A stretch of 34,374 bases of DNA from Polaribacter sp. (GCA_028343155.1 JAOLXX010000019.1:1-34374); one strand, 5' to 3'. Shown: positions 1 to 7,764, numbered from the stretch's first letter. The notes: a model not told the origin generated them from the sequence alone. Numbers and translations: made by a program.

Positions 1-40
1 GCTGGGCAGTCAAATACTTCAAGTGCGAAAAGATTTTCAT

Positions 41-48
41 TATATTTG
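41..48 (+). promoter_or_regulatory. putative -7 box of the lipoprotein gene
   Basis: TATATTTG fits the Bacteroidota -7 consensus TAnnTTTG and lies about 50 bases before the ATG at 97. No clear TTG/TTTG -33 element is seen about 20 bases upstream, so the assignment rests on the -7 box alone. Confidence 0.35.
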
Positions 49-96
49 TAGGTACTTAATCAAAAAAATATATATAATATATCTTAATTTATAAAA

Positions 97-1893
97 ATGA
101 AAAAATTTAAAAAGGGTATACAAATATTTCTCTTGCTATTACTGATTGCATGTGAAAAACCATCACTCAATGTCGTAATGGAGGATCCAGATGTTACAGT
201 ACCACCAATAGTTTCAACAAATTTTTCAGAAAATTTTGGTGCCCCAATCAATAGCGATTTTATTGGCAGCGTTTTCGATACAAATAGTCTTCCTGTAGCA
301 GGTGTAAATATCATTATTGGTGCTGCTACTGCAACTACTGACGAAAACGGCGTTTTTATAATTAAAGAGGCTACTGTTAATGAGAATTTCGCCTATATAA
401 AGGCAGCTAAAAGTGGTTATATTAATGGTTCAAGAGCCGTTATTCCTACAACAGGGACAAACAATATTACCATCATGCTTTTAGAACAAAATGAATTGGG
501 TACAATAAATAGCGGAGAAGTAAAAACAATCGCTTCTAATGGTGCTTCCGTAACTTTAAATGGCGATTTTGTAAAAGAAGATGGATCTAATTATACTGGA
601 ACGGTAAAGGTACATCTACATCATTTAAACCCTATTGATGAAAATATGTCCGATCAGATGCCAGGTATGTTATACGCTGAAAATAGTGACGGAGAAGAAA
701 GGATGTTACAAACTTTAGGAATGCTTTCTTTGGAATTAAAAGGAAGTGCAGGCGAAGATTTAAATATTTCAACAGGTTCTTCTGCAAAAATTACAATCCC
801 TTTAGATCCAAGTTTACTACCAATTGCACCCAGCACAATACCTCTTTGGTATTTTGACGAAGAAAATGGTTATTGGAAAGAAGAGGGAGAAGCGGTTTTA
901 ATAGGGACAAACTATGTAGGTACAGTCACACATTTTTCTTTTTGGAATTGCGATATTCCTGCAGAGGCAGTAAGATTTAATGTTTCTCTTACAGATGATG
1001 CTGATATTCCATTGGTGTTTTCTTATGTTACGATAACAAGCAATACTTTTGGAACTAGAGGTGGTTTTACAAATGAATACGGGGTTGTTAGCGGTTTAAT
1101 TCCTTCAAATGAAGTGTTAACATTAGAAGTGTTTGATGCTAATATATGTGGGAAGAATTCAATATATACAGAAAGTGTTGGGCCTTTCAGTAGTGATGCC
1201 TCATTAGAAATTACGGTGCCATTAAATACGGATATAATTTCTGAAACCATCAAAGGAAATTTCACGAAATGTGATAATACCTCTGTTTCAAATGGCTATG
1301 TTATTGTATCTTATGGAAATGATCGATATATAAATACAGTTACCGATGGGGACTTTGAGGTTCATTTACTTCGTTGTACTACAGAAGCTACTTTTTCTAT
1401 TATAGGATATGATTACGAGAGTTTACAAGGAACAGGAGAAATAAATTACACCTTTAGTTCACCTACGACCCATTTAGGAACTTTAATTTCTTGTAATTCT
1501 ATAAAAAATATTATTTCGTATCAAATAGATGATGACGAACCTATTTTCATTCTTGATCCTCCAGTAACTTTCTCTCAAAACCCAGATTCAGGAAGGCCAA
1601 TGATTGAAATTGGAGAATATGACCAAGGTATTAATTGTTTTTGGTTGCGAGGTAATTTAACGCTTAATAATGGGTCTTATGTAGGGGAATATCTTGCTAG
1701 TTATAATGATTTTTATTTTATAGAAAATTGTCCTTTTAGTGTTGAGCAATTGGGTTCTGATGTTTTTTTTGATGTAACTACTTTTGGAGATATAGGTGAG
1801 TATATCGATATTAATTTCGCAGGAACTTACAACGACTTTCAAGGTCTAAGTCATTCAATAACGGGTACAATTCATGTATTAAGAACGAATTAA
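97..1893 (+). CDS. surface lipoprotein with carboxypeptidase-regulatory-like domain
   Basis: A 598-residue protein with a lipoprotein signal: Lys-rich start, hydrophobic run, and lipobox LLIAC with Cys19 as the lipidated residue. After a short Pro/Thr-rich linker, residues about 53-130 look like a carboxypeptidase regulatory-like (CarboxypepD_reg/PEGA-type) beta-sandwich, with the pattern GSVFDTNSLPVAGVNI followed by TDENGVF. The rest is beta-rich with further similar repeats near residues 310 and 390 (G-F-T-N-E-Y-G, and D-G-D-F). No enzymatic motif is visible. By family habit it should sit on the outer membrane, possibly surface exposed, and act in binding or envelope structure; that part is inference. 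It is a single gene followed by a weak hairpin terminator. Exact family not recognised. Confidence 0.75.
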   Translation: MKKFKKGIQIFLLLLLIACEKPSLNVVMEDPDVTVPPIVSTNFSENFGAPINSDFIGSVFDTNSLPVAGVNIIIGAATATTDENGVFIIKEATVNENFAYIKAAKSGYINGSRAVIPTTGTNNITIMLLEQNELGTINSGEVKTIASNGASVTLNGDFVKEDGSNYTGTVKVHLHHLNPIDENMSDQMPGMLYAENSDGEERMLQTLGMLSLELKGSAGEDLNISTGSSAKITIPLDPSLLPIAPSTIPLWYFDEENGYWKEEGEAVLIGTNYVGTVTHFSFWNCDIPAEAVRFNVSLTDDADIPLVFSYVTITSNTFGTRGGFTNEYGVVSGLIPSNEVLTLEVFDANICGKNSIYTESVGPFSSDASLEITVPLNTDIISETIKGNFTKCDNTSVSNGYVIVSYGNDRYINTVTDGDFEVHLLRCTTEATFSIIGYDYESLQGTGEINYTFSSPTTHLGTLISCNSIKNIISYQIDDDEPIFILDPPVTFSQNPDSGRPMIEIGEYDQGINCFWLRGNLTLNNGSYVGEYLASYNDFYFIENCPFSVEQLGSDVFFDVTTFGDIGEYIDINFAGTYNDFQGLSHSITGTIHVLRTN

Positions 1894-1928
1894 GTTGCGC
1901 AAAAAAGTGTCGCAAGTAGTAAAGATTT

Positions 1929-1955
1929 AAAAAGAGAAAGGCACACTCTTTTTTG
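1929..1955 (+). terminator. weak hairpin terminator after the lipoprotein gene
   Basis: AAAAAGAG (1929-1936) pairs with CTCTTTTT (1946-1953) around a 9-base loop, and the 3' arm merges into a T tract. AT-rich and only moderately stable, but correctly placed 35 bases after the stop codon. Confidence 0.45.
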
Positions 1956-2050
1956 TTTTATCATATCCATAATAATGTAGTTATATTTTATGAATATAGT
2001 AATCTCTTTCGGAATTTTTAAAAAAGAGTAGGTTATCTCTTTTTTCTCTA

Positions 2051-2058
2051 TATATTTG
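2051..2058 (+). promoter_or_regulatory. putative -7 box of the gatCA-gatB/aspS transcript
   Basis: TATATTTG matches TAnnTTTG. A start of transcription about 6-8 bases downstream (near 2065) would put the leader-peptide ATG at 2075 only about 10 bases into the mRNA. A good -33 TTG is not evident (GGTTAT near 2031-2036). Confidence 0.5.
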
Positions 2059-2074
2059 TAGCTAACAAAAATCA

Positions 2075-2122
2075 ATGATACACAATAACAACAATCGTAA
2101 TTTCAATAATTCTAATTTATAG
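2075..2122 (+). CDS. Asn-rich leader peptide of the gat operon
   Basis: A 15-codon ORF from ATG 2075 to TAG 2120-2122 encoding MIHNNNNRNFNNSNL. Eight of the fifteen residues are Asn, including four in a row (codons AAT AAC AAC AAT, 2084-2095). It has no resemblance to a functional protein and is too short for ordinary gene finders. It lies just after a TAnnTTTG box and directly before overlapping RNA hairpins that end in a U tract, upstream of gatC, gatA and gatB/aspS. This is the arrangement of the his/trp leader peptides of classical attenuators, with Asn as the sensed amino acid. I infer that slow decoding of the Asn codons reports low Asn-tRNA(Asn). Alternatives: a chance AT-rich ORF, made unlikely by the Asn run and by the fit with the stems. 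Confidence 0.82.
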   Translation: MIHNNNNRNFNNSNL

Positions 2123-2150
2123 AACGGAAGGTTGTTGTCTAGAAATATAT

Positions 2151-2183
2151 AAAGCCTTCCAAAATTTGGAGGGCTTTTTTTTT
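2151..2183 (+). terminator. intrinsic terminator of the Asn attenuator
   Basis: AAAGCCTTCC (2151-2160) pairs with GGAGGGCTTT (2168-2177), 10 bp with one G-U, around a 7-base loop. The T run continues to 2183. It sits only 18 bases before the gatC ATG, so it must act as a conditional terminator of the gat operon or as the end of a very short RNA. Confidence 0.85.
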
Positions 2184-2201
2184 GAATCTAAAAATAAAAA
2201 C

Positions 2202-2465
2202 ATGAGTAAAATAATGACAGTAGACATTTTGTCTAGTATTAAAGGAGCAAAGCCTTCCGAGTCGGTAAATAAATTATTTGATGTAATTAAAAACGCAAAT
2301 AAGAATACTGCTTTAAATACGGTTCATACGAATGCAGTTACTTTAGATGATTTAAGAGAAGATGTTGTTATAGACAGTCCACAAATGGAAAAGCAAATTA
2401 TCATTGCAAACTTTCCGAAAGAAAAAAACGGTTATTTAGTAGTTTCTAAAGTAATAGAAGAATAA
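2202..2465 (+). CDS. gatC: amidotransferase subunit GatC (short form)
   Basis: An 87-residue protein read from ATG 2202. A TTG 36 bases upstream in the same frame lies inside the terminator hairpin and is not credible as a start. The C-terminal half is clearly GatC: LDDLREDVVIDS, then ANFPKEKNGYLVVSKVIE, matching the family pattern of LRED, then a spacer, then ANAP and GxxVPKVIE. GatC is the small belt-like subunit that wraps around GatA and stabilises the GatA-GatB interface of the cytoplasmic tRNA-dependent amidotransferase. The N-terminal helix-bundle part normally seen in GatC (about 95 residues in total) is shortened and poorly recognisable. The stop codon overlaps the gatA start (TAATG), which suggests translational coupling. 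Confidence 0.8.
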   Translation: MSKIMTVDILSSIKGAKPSESVNKLFDVIKNANKNTALNTVHTNAVTLDDLREDVVIDSPQMEKQIIIANFPKEKNGYLVVSKVIEE

Positions 2466-3868
2466 TGATGGAATCTCAAATACATACAATTCATCAGCAA
2501 TTGGTGAACAAAGAAATTTCGTGCACAAAATTGGTGCAAGAAAGATTGGATTTATTAAAATTAAATACTCATAATACGGTCAATTCACTATTAGATACCT
2601 TGGCCTTAGCATCGGCTGCAAAAGTAGATGCTAAAATTGAAAGTGGACAAGAAATAGGCTTGTTAGAGGGAATTCCTTTCGGAATTAAAGATGTATACAT
2701 GGTACAAGGAACCTACACGACTGCCAGTTCTGATTTATTAAAAAAATACAAATCTCCTTATACCGCAACAGCAATTCAAAAATTGTTTGCTGCTGGCGCG
2801 ATTCCTTTAGTAAAAGAGAATTGTGATAGTTTTGGTCATGGGTCCTCATCAGAAAATACAATTTTTGGAGCCGTAAAAAATGCCAACAACCCTAATTTAG
2901 TAGGAGGAGGGTCCAGTGGAGGTTCTGCAGTAAATGTTGCAAAAGATTATACTGTCTTTTCAATTGGTGGCGATACAGGAGGTTCTGTTCGTCAACCTGC
3001 TGGGTATAATAATGTGTATGGTTTTAAACCAACGTATGGAAGAATTTCACGCTTTGGATTAATGGCGTATGCCTCCTCAACAGATTGTGTTGGGCCCATT
3101 GCAAAATCGATAGAAGACATTCGAATTGTATTGAATGCGATGAGTGGAAAAGATATCAAAGATCAAACCACGTATCCCTCTGAAACGATTTCAGCCGTAA
3201 CTATTTCAAATACGGACGCCATAAAAACGGTTGGATATTTTAAAAACTTCATTGATAATGATGCTATTGATACGAAAGTAAAATCAGATTTTCTAGCAAC
3301 TATAGAAAAAATAAAAGCCAAAGGAATACAAGTAAAAGAGCTCGATTTCTTTGCATCAGACACTTTAGTTGCTACGTATTATACATTGGCAATGGCAGAA
3401 ACAGCCTCAAATTTATCAAGGTTGGATGGTACCAATTATGGAAACCGTATTGAAGGCGCTAGTTTAAAAGATACCTATTCAATTACACGTTCTGAAAATT
3501 TTTCTGAAGAAACAAAACGAAGAGTTGTTGGTGGAAACCAAGTATTGTCTCAAGGTTTTTCTGATGAAATTTATTTAAAAGGATTGAGTGTTAGAGATCA
3601 AATTGCTGCTAATTTTGAAAAAGACTTTCACCAGGTTGATATTATTTTATCACCTGTAACACCAAGTTCGCCGCCAAAAATTGGCGATAGTTTAAAAGAT
3701 CCTTTGGCCATGTATTTGTCAGATGCCTATACTGTAGGTTTTAGTTTAGGACAATTACCAACTCTAACGGTGCCACAAGGAACTGAAACAGGATTGCAAA
3801 TTACGGCAGCAAAAAATAATGATGCACTCGTTTTGAAGTTTGCGAACTTCTTAAAAGATACGATATAA
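2465..3868 (+). CDS. gatA: amidotransferase subunit GatA (glutamine amidase)
   Basis: A 467-residue amidase-signature enzyme. In GatCAB it releases ammonia from glutamine, which is passed to GatB. The amidase-signature triad is visible: Lys75 (GIKD), the cis-Ser at Ser150 (GGGSSGGS) and nucleophile Ser174 (GGDTGGSVRQPA). The spacings of 75 and 24 residues equal those I know for Staphylococcus GatA. KPTYGRISRFGLMAYASS is also typical. The stretch usually read as K-x-N-x-D-E-F-A-M-G-S-S is here KENCDSFGHGSSSEN, so this is a divergent branch. Two ATG codons lie in a row at 2465 and 2468; the first overlaps the gatC stop by one base. The stop overlaps the next gene in the same way. It is the second gene of a three-gene operon behind the Asn attenuator. 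Confidence 0.93.
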   Translation: MMESQIHTIHQQLVNKEISCTKLVQERLDLLKLNTHNTVNSLLDTLALASAAKVDAKIESGQEIGLLEGIPFGIKDVYMVQGTYTTASSDLLKKYKSPYTATAIQKLFAAGAIPLVKENCDSFGHGSSSENTIFGAVKNANNPNLVGGGSSGGSAVNVAKDYTVFSIGGDTGGSVRQPAGYNNVYGFKPTYGRISRFGLMAYASSTDCVGPIAKSIEDIRIVLNAMSGKDIKDQTTYPSETISAVTISNTDAIKTVGYFKNFIDNDAIDTKVKSDFLATIEKIKAKGIQVKELDFFASDTLVATYYTLAMAETASNLSRLDGTNYGNRIEGASLKDTYSITRSENFSEETKRRVVGGNQVLSQGFSDEIYLKGLSVRDQIAANFEKDFHQVDIILSPVTPSSPPKIGDSLKDPLAMYLSDAYTVGFSLGQLPTLTVPQGTETGLQITAAKNNDALVLKFANFLKDTI

Positions 3869-6800
3869 TGGAACAGGAAAAATTAAATGAGCTCTTAAAA
3901 GCCCATGAGTTAGAATTAGTAATCGGGATAGAAACACACGTTCGATTAAATACAAAATCAAAGTTATTCTGTACTTGTGCAAATCAAGAAATAGCAACGC
4001 CAAATCAAAATATATGTTCTGTTTGTACAGGACAAATGGGGGTTTTGCCATCCATTAATAAAGAGGCAATTACCAAAGCTATTTATTTCGGTAAAGCAGT
4101 TCGTTCCTCCTTTTCAAACGAGATGATCTCGTGGGATAGGAAACATTATGAATATCCAGATAATCCAAAAAACATACAAATTACACAGTTTCACAATCCT
4201 GTAATTCCTGACGGACAAGTTTCTTGTTTTAGAAATGATGGTTCACAATTTACAGTGAGTTTAACGCAAGTTCACATTGAGGAAGATGCCGCAAAATTGA
4301 TGCACGAGAAAAACATTTCTTTAGTCGATTTCAACAAAGCTGGTGTTCCGTTGATCGAAATTGTTACCGATCCTTGTATTCGTCATATTGAAGATGCATC
4401 CACCTATGCACAATACATTCAAAGAATTGTTCAGAATTTAAAAATATCGGAAGCAAACCTTGAAAAAGGAGAGTTTAAATCAGATGTTTCTGTGTCTCTT
4501 CGTAAAAAAAATAGCACGGATTTAAATCCAAGAACTGAAATCAAAAACTTGAATTCTTTTAAGTTTATGGTAGATGCTCTTAACGAAGAAATAGAAAAAC
4601 AACTCAACTATTTTATAGAAAACAACCAATTTAGACCAGAACAAACAACGGTTTTATGGGATGCAGATTTAAAGCAAACCAAAACAATGCGTACAAAGGA
4701 ATTTGAAGCCGATTACCGTTTTATTTCTGAACCCGATTTGCCTTTTGTGAATATTAAACAAATTGTAGATCGTATTGATGTAGATGTTAGCTCATTGCCT
4801 TTTGCAGTTGAATCTATTTTGATCGAAGGGGGTGTTTTACCTCAAGATGCAAAGTTTTTTACGGCAGATGCTTTGCGTTCAATAACTTTTGTTGGGATTC
4901 AAAATGTGATTCAAGATGCGTCTTTTGTTGCAAAAACACTTACAAACAATATTAAACCAGAGCAATATTCGCATATCCAAAATATCGATGATTTAAGTGC
5001 TATTTTCTCTTTATTAAAAGAGGAAAAAATAACGGTTTTGTTGGCTCAAAACGCAATTAAATCGTTATTAGAAGATGCCAAATTTAATTATGCATCTTAC
5101 TTTAAGGCAAATACAACTTCCGCAGCTCAAATTCAAGACGCTATTCAAAAAGTAATTGCAGAGAATGAAGCAATAGCAAAGGATATCAAAGAAGGAAACC
5201 AAGGTAAGGCAGGTATTCTTGTTGGTAAAGTAATTGGAATTATTGGTAAAGGTGCTTCTGGGAAAGTGATTCGAGAAGGAATTTTGAACAATCTTTCTGG
5301 AGCGCAAACAAGCAACAAGAAGCAAGCAATAAATAGTGAACAACAAGGAACCAATAATCAAGAGCCAACAACTAACAGCCAAGAGGAATTACAAAAAAAT
5401 CCGATTATAATAAAAGAAGAATACAGAACACATAAAATTTCTCAACTCTCTGAAGATTCAATTAATGAGGAAGTTACTTTATCTGGTTGGGTGGCGAGTG
5501 TACGTGATCATGGAGAATTGATTTTTATTGATCTAAGAGATTCAAGTACCCAAATTTTTCAAGTACGTTTAAGTAAAGAAACATTCCCGAACATCGATGA
5601 ATTGGTAAAACTAAAATCGGAGTCTGTAATTTCTGTGACAGGAACTGTGGTTCAGCGAAGAGAAAGTGATTACAATGCAGGTTTAAGGACGGGTAAACTT
5701 GAATTAGAAACAGCCGTTTTAGAAATTTTAAACCTCTCTAAAACACTTCCTTTTGAAATAAAAAGAGCAATGAAATCGAATGAGAATGTTCGTTTTCAAT
5801 ACAAGTTTTTAGACCACAGAAATGAGGAGGTTCGGAAAGCAATTGTAAACCGTCATCGCGTCATTAAGTTACTGCGTGATATTTTAGATGAAGAAGAGTT
5901 TTTAGAAATAGAAACCCCGATTCTTACTGCGGGTACCGATGAAGGCGCAAGAGAATTTATTGTTCCAACAAGAAAACAAACAGGTTCTTTTTATACCCTT
6001 CCACAGGCCCCTCAGCAGTTTAAGCAAATGCTAATGGTGGGTGGATTTGAAAAATATTTTCAAATAGCACGTTGTTTTAGAGATGAAGATTCTCGTGGCG
6101 ATCGTCAACCAGAATTTACACAGTTAGATATTGAAATGGCATATGCAAGTATGCAACAGATTATCGATTTAAACACAAAAATGTTTAATGAAGTGGTGCG
6201 TAAAATTTATGGTAAAAAATGGATCTTACATCCTTTTGCTGTAATTACGTACAAAGAAGCCATGAATAAATATGGTTGTGATCGACCTGATTTACGTTTT
6301 GGTTTGCAAATGCAAGACATCACGAACATTGTAAAAGAGACCACTTTTCAAGTTTTCAGTAAACCTATTGAAGCAGGAGGAATTGTAAAATGTATTAAAG
6401 TTTCTGCAAAAGAGCAAGGCAACAAACGTGTTTCTAAAGGTCAGATTGAAAACTTAACCACCATTGCACAACAAAATGGTTTGGGTGGTTTGGCATATAT
6501 TATTGTAAATGAAAACGATTTGCAATCGCCAATTATTAAATTTTTAGGCGAAGAAATTGCTACGAACATTATAAAAGCGACCAATGCACAAATAGGAGAT
6601 ATTGTCTTTTTCTCGGCAGCAGATTATGCCACGGCAAACAAGGCTTTGGATGCAGTTCGTCAAGAAATGGGACGTATTTTTAAACTCATCAATCCAAAAG
6701 AATTAAGACCTGCTTGGGTAGTAGATTTCCCAATGTTTGAAAAAACAGAGGAAGGAAGATGGACGTTTACACACAACCCTTTTTCTATGCCAGCACGCTA

Positions 6801-7197
6801 CGATTTAGACAAGCATATGAATGGCGAAGCAATAGGAACGATTATTGCTCAGCAATACGATTTAATTTTAAATGGTTTTGAAATTGGTGGAGGTTCTGTT
6901 CGTGCGCACAAAGGAGAAATTTTAGAAGCAACCTATAAAAACATGGGATACGACAAAGAAGGAATGATGAAAAGCGTTGGTACCATGTATAAAGCATTCC
7001 AATATGGAGCGCCGCCACATGGAGGAATTGCTTGGGGTATTGATCGTTTAATGATGATTTTAGAAAAAAAAGCCTCTATTAGAGAAGTCATGGCGTTTCC
7101 AAAAACAGGTTCTTCGGAAGATTTATTATTTAATGCACCTTCCATATTATCAGATAAAAAAGTAGAAGAAATGAATGTTCGGATTCTAAGAAAATAA
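3868..7197 (+). CDS. gatB/aspS: fused GatB - aspartyl-tRNA synthetase (AspRS)
   Basis: One uninterrupted 1109-residue ORF with two complete enzymes. Residues about 12-476 are GatB: a four-Cys zinc site (Cys35, Cys37, Cys50, Cys53), DRKHYEYPDNPKNIQITQ, EKGEFKSDVSVSLR, RTEIKNLNSFKF, ISEPDLP, and a C-terminal YqeY-type tail ending GIIGKGASGKVIREG. GatB activates misacylated tRNA and amidates it with ammonia from GatA. Residues about 477-515 are a hydrophilic Asn/Gln-rich linker. Residues about 520-1109 are a full-length bacterial-type AspRS: OB-fold anticodon domain (GWVASVRDHGELIFIDLRD), class II motif 2 (RCFRDEDSRGDRQPEFTQLD), a GAD insert and motif 3 (GGIAWGIDRLMMIL). The fusion couples Asp charging directly to amidation. 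His548 lies where non-discriminating P. aeruginosa AspRS has His31. With the Asn leader, the likely product is Asn-tRNA(Asn). The start overlaps the gatA stop (TAATG). Confidence 0.93.
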   Translation: MEQEKLNELLKAHELELVIGIETHVRLNTKSKLFCTCANQEIATPNQNICSVCTGQMGVLPSINKEAITKAIYFGKAVRSSFSNEMISWDRKHYEYPDNPKNIQITQFHNPVIPDGQVSCFRNDGSQFTVSLTQVHIEEDAAKLMHEKNISLVDFNKAGVPLIEIVTDPCIRHIEDASTYAQYIQRIVQNLKISEANLEKGEFKSDVSVSLRKKNSTDLNPRTEIKNLNSFKFMVDALNEEIEKQLNYFIENNQFRPEQTTVLWDADLKQTKTMRTKEFEADYRFISEPDLPFVNIKQIVDRIDVDVSSLPFAVESILIEGGVLPQDAKFFTADALRSITFVGIQNVIQDASFVAKTLTNNIKPEQYSHIQNIDDLSAIFSLLKEEKITVLLAQNAIKSLLEDAKFNYASYFKANTTSAAQIQDAIQKVIAENEAIAKDIKEGNQGKAGILVGKVIGIIGKGASGKVIREGILNNLSGAQTSNKKQAINSEQQGTNNQEPTTNSQEELQKNPIIIKEEYRTHKISQLSEDSINEEVTLSGWVASVRDHGELIFIDLRDSSTQIFQVRLSKETFPNIDELVKLKSESVISVTGTVVQRRESDYNAGLRTGKLELETAVLEILNLSKTLPFEIKRAMKSNENVRFQYKFLDHRNEEVRKAIVNRHRVIKLLRDILDEEEFLEIETPILTAGTDEGAREFIVPTRKQTGSFYTLPQAPQQFKQMLMVGGFEKYFQIARCFRDEDSRGDRQPEFTQLDIEMAYASMQQIIDLNTKMFNEVVRKIYGKKWILHPFAVITYKEAMNKYGCDRPDLRFGLQMQDITNIVKETTFQVFSKPIEAGGIVKCIKVSAKEQGNKRVSKGQIENLTTIAQQNGLGGLAYIIVNENDLQSPIIKFLGEEIATNIIKATNAQIGDIVFFSAADYATANKALDAVRQEMGRIFKLINPKELRPAWVVDFPMFEKTEEGRWTFTHNPFSMPARYDLDKHMNGEAIGTIIAQQYDLILNGFEIGGGSVRAHKGEILEATYKNMGYDKEGMMKSVGTMYKAFQYGAPPHGGIAWGIDRLMMILEKKASIREVMAFPKTGSSEDLLFNAPSILSDKKVEEMNVRILRK

Positions 7198-7641
7198 TTT
7201 TCAAGAATTTTTAATTATTATGTAACCCTTCTAAATTACTTCAAAAAACTAATTTGGAAATCTTTCAAGTGTAAAAGAGTTTCCTACTAGCGCGAGCACT
7301 AATGTCTGGGCAAGTTAGTACATGGTTCTGTTGGAACGTCATTAGACTAAAATAAAAAATAACCAACATTGGAAGTCTCCGAGAATTTTCACTTAGGAAA
7401 ATCAATCAGCATTAAATTATGCTCCTGCTCCGCAAAGTCTCCCAACTTTGAGGAGCGGTAAACAATTATCGCTTATACCTTGTTGTACGGTCGTTTATTT
7501 TTCAAATTCAATTTGCCATTTAAGTTTATACTTTTTAGTTTGCCCTTTTTACAGCAACTACACAAAACATTTTTTATTCAGTATTGCGAATTATCTTAAA
7601 GAGCCTACTTCAGTAAATCATAAATAAAATCATTTTAAAGG
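7198..7641 (+). other. gene-free spacer with several hairpins
   Basis: No credible ORF is present on either strand. The spacer holds several inverted repeats: CTAATG (7299-7304) with CATTAG (7340-7345) enclosing a GTTC/GAAC hairpin (7325-7336); ATTTTC/GAAAAT (7385-7402); and CTCCgCAAAGT/ACTTTGaGGAG (7428-7455). None is followed by a T tract like a terminator. It may be a non-coding RNA, a decayed mobile or repeat element, or ordinary spacer. I do not recognise it. Confidence 0.3.
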
Positions 7642-7672
7642 TTGTCTAGTTTAAAAATCTATCTTATTTTTG
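7642..7672 (+). promoter_or_regulatory. promoter of the trp operon
   Basis: TTG (7642-7644), 20 bases, then TATTTTTG (7665-7672). This matches the Bacteroidota consensus of a TTTG/TTG -33 element and a TAnnTTTG -7 box. Transcription should start near 7679, leaving only a few bases before the leader-peptide ATG at 7682, so the leader mRNA is nearly leaderless. Confidence 0.72.
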
Positions 7673-7681
7673 TATCAAGAA

Positions 7682-7732
7682 ATGAAATTAAATAAAAAAA
7701 ATACATGGTGGTGGAACTCTCTTAATTCATAA
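7682..7732 (+). CDS. trpL: trp operon leader peptide (WWW)
   Basis: A 16-codon ORF, MKLNKKNTWWWNSLNS, ending in TAA 7730-7732. Three consecutive TGG codons occupy 7706-7714. Trp is the rarest residue, so three in a row just upstream of trpE and before a terminator hairpin is diagnostic of a Trp attenuator leader peptide. The ATG is placed directly after the predicted transcription start, so initiation probably needs no ribosome-binding site. I give the symbol by position and role; it is not homologous to E. coli trpL in sequence. Confidence 0.9.
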   Translation: MKLNKKNTWWWNSLNS

Positions 7733-7764
7733 GTGAGAACAAACCTATATGTATATAACATCAT

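Larger units (their letters stand above)
2075..2183 (+). promoter_or_regulatory. Asn-responsive transcription attenuator (leader, antiterminator, terminator)
   Basis: Three mutually exclusive stems can be drawn by hand. Strand 1 (2088-2096, inside the Asn codons) pairs with strand 2 (2130-2138) over 9 bp including one G-U. Strand 2 (2126-2133, GGAAGGTT) pairs instead with strand 3 (2153-2160, AGCCTTCC) over 8 bp including one G-U. Strand 3 (2151-2160) pairs with strand 4 (2168-2177) to form the terminator. A ribosome stalled on the Asn codons would cover strand 1, allow 2:3 and so permit read-through. A ribosome that reaches the stop codon at 2120 would cover strand 2 and allow 3:4 termination. 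The strands come from sequence inspection and the mechanism from analogy with the enterobacterial trp and his leaders. Confidence 0.8.

Noticed and set aside
2075..2183. The leader as a T-box-like tRNA-binding riboswitch
   Set aside because: The leader is too short, has no T-box sequence or specifier-loop stem, and an Asn-rich ORF explains the structure better.
2166..2201. TTG start giving GatC 12 extra N-terminal residues
   Set aside because: The TTG and the following codons are the loop, 3' arm and T tract of the terminator hairpin; the ATG at 2202 gives a normal GatC start.
5068..5382. Minus-strand ORFs of 69-104 codons opposite the GatB-AspRS linker
   Set aside because: They are shadows of the CAA/AAC-rich linker; their Leu/Cys-rich products only reflect the complement of that composition.
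7291..7500. Possible integron attC-like site (GTTAGTAC / CTTGTTGTAC)
   Set aside because: The motifs do not fit the GTTRRRY core and no paired R/L boxes or cassette array could be drawn.
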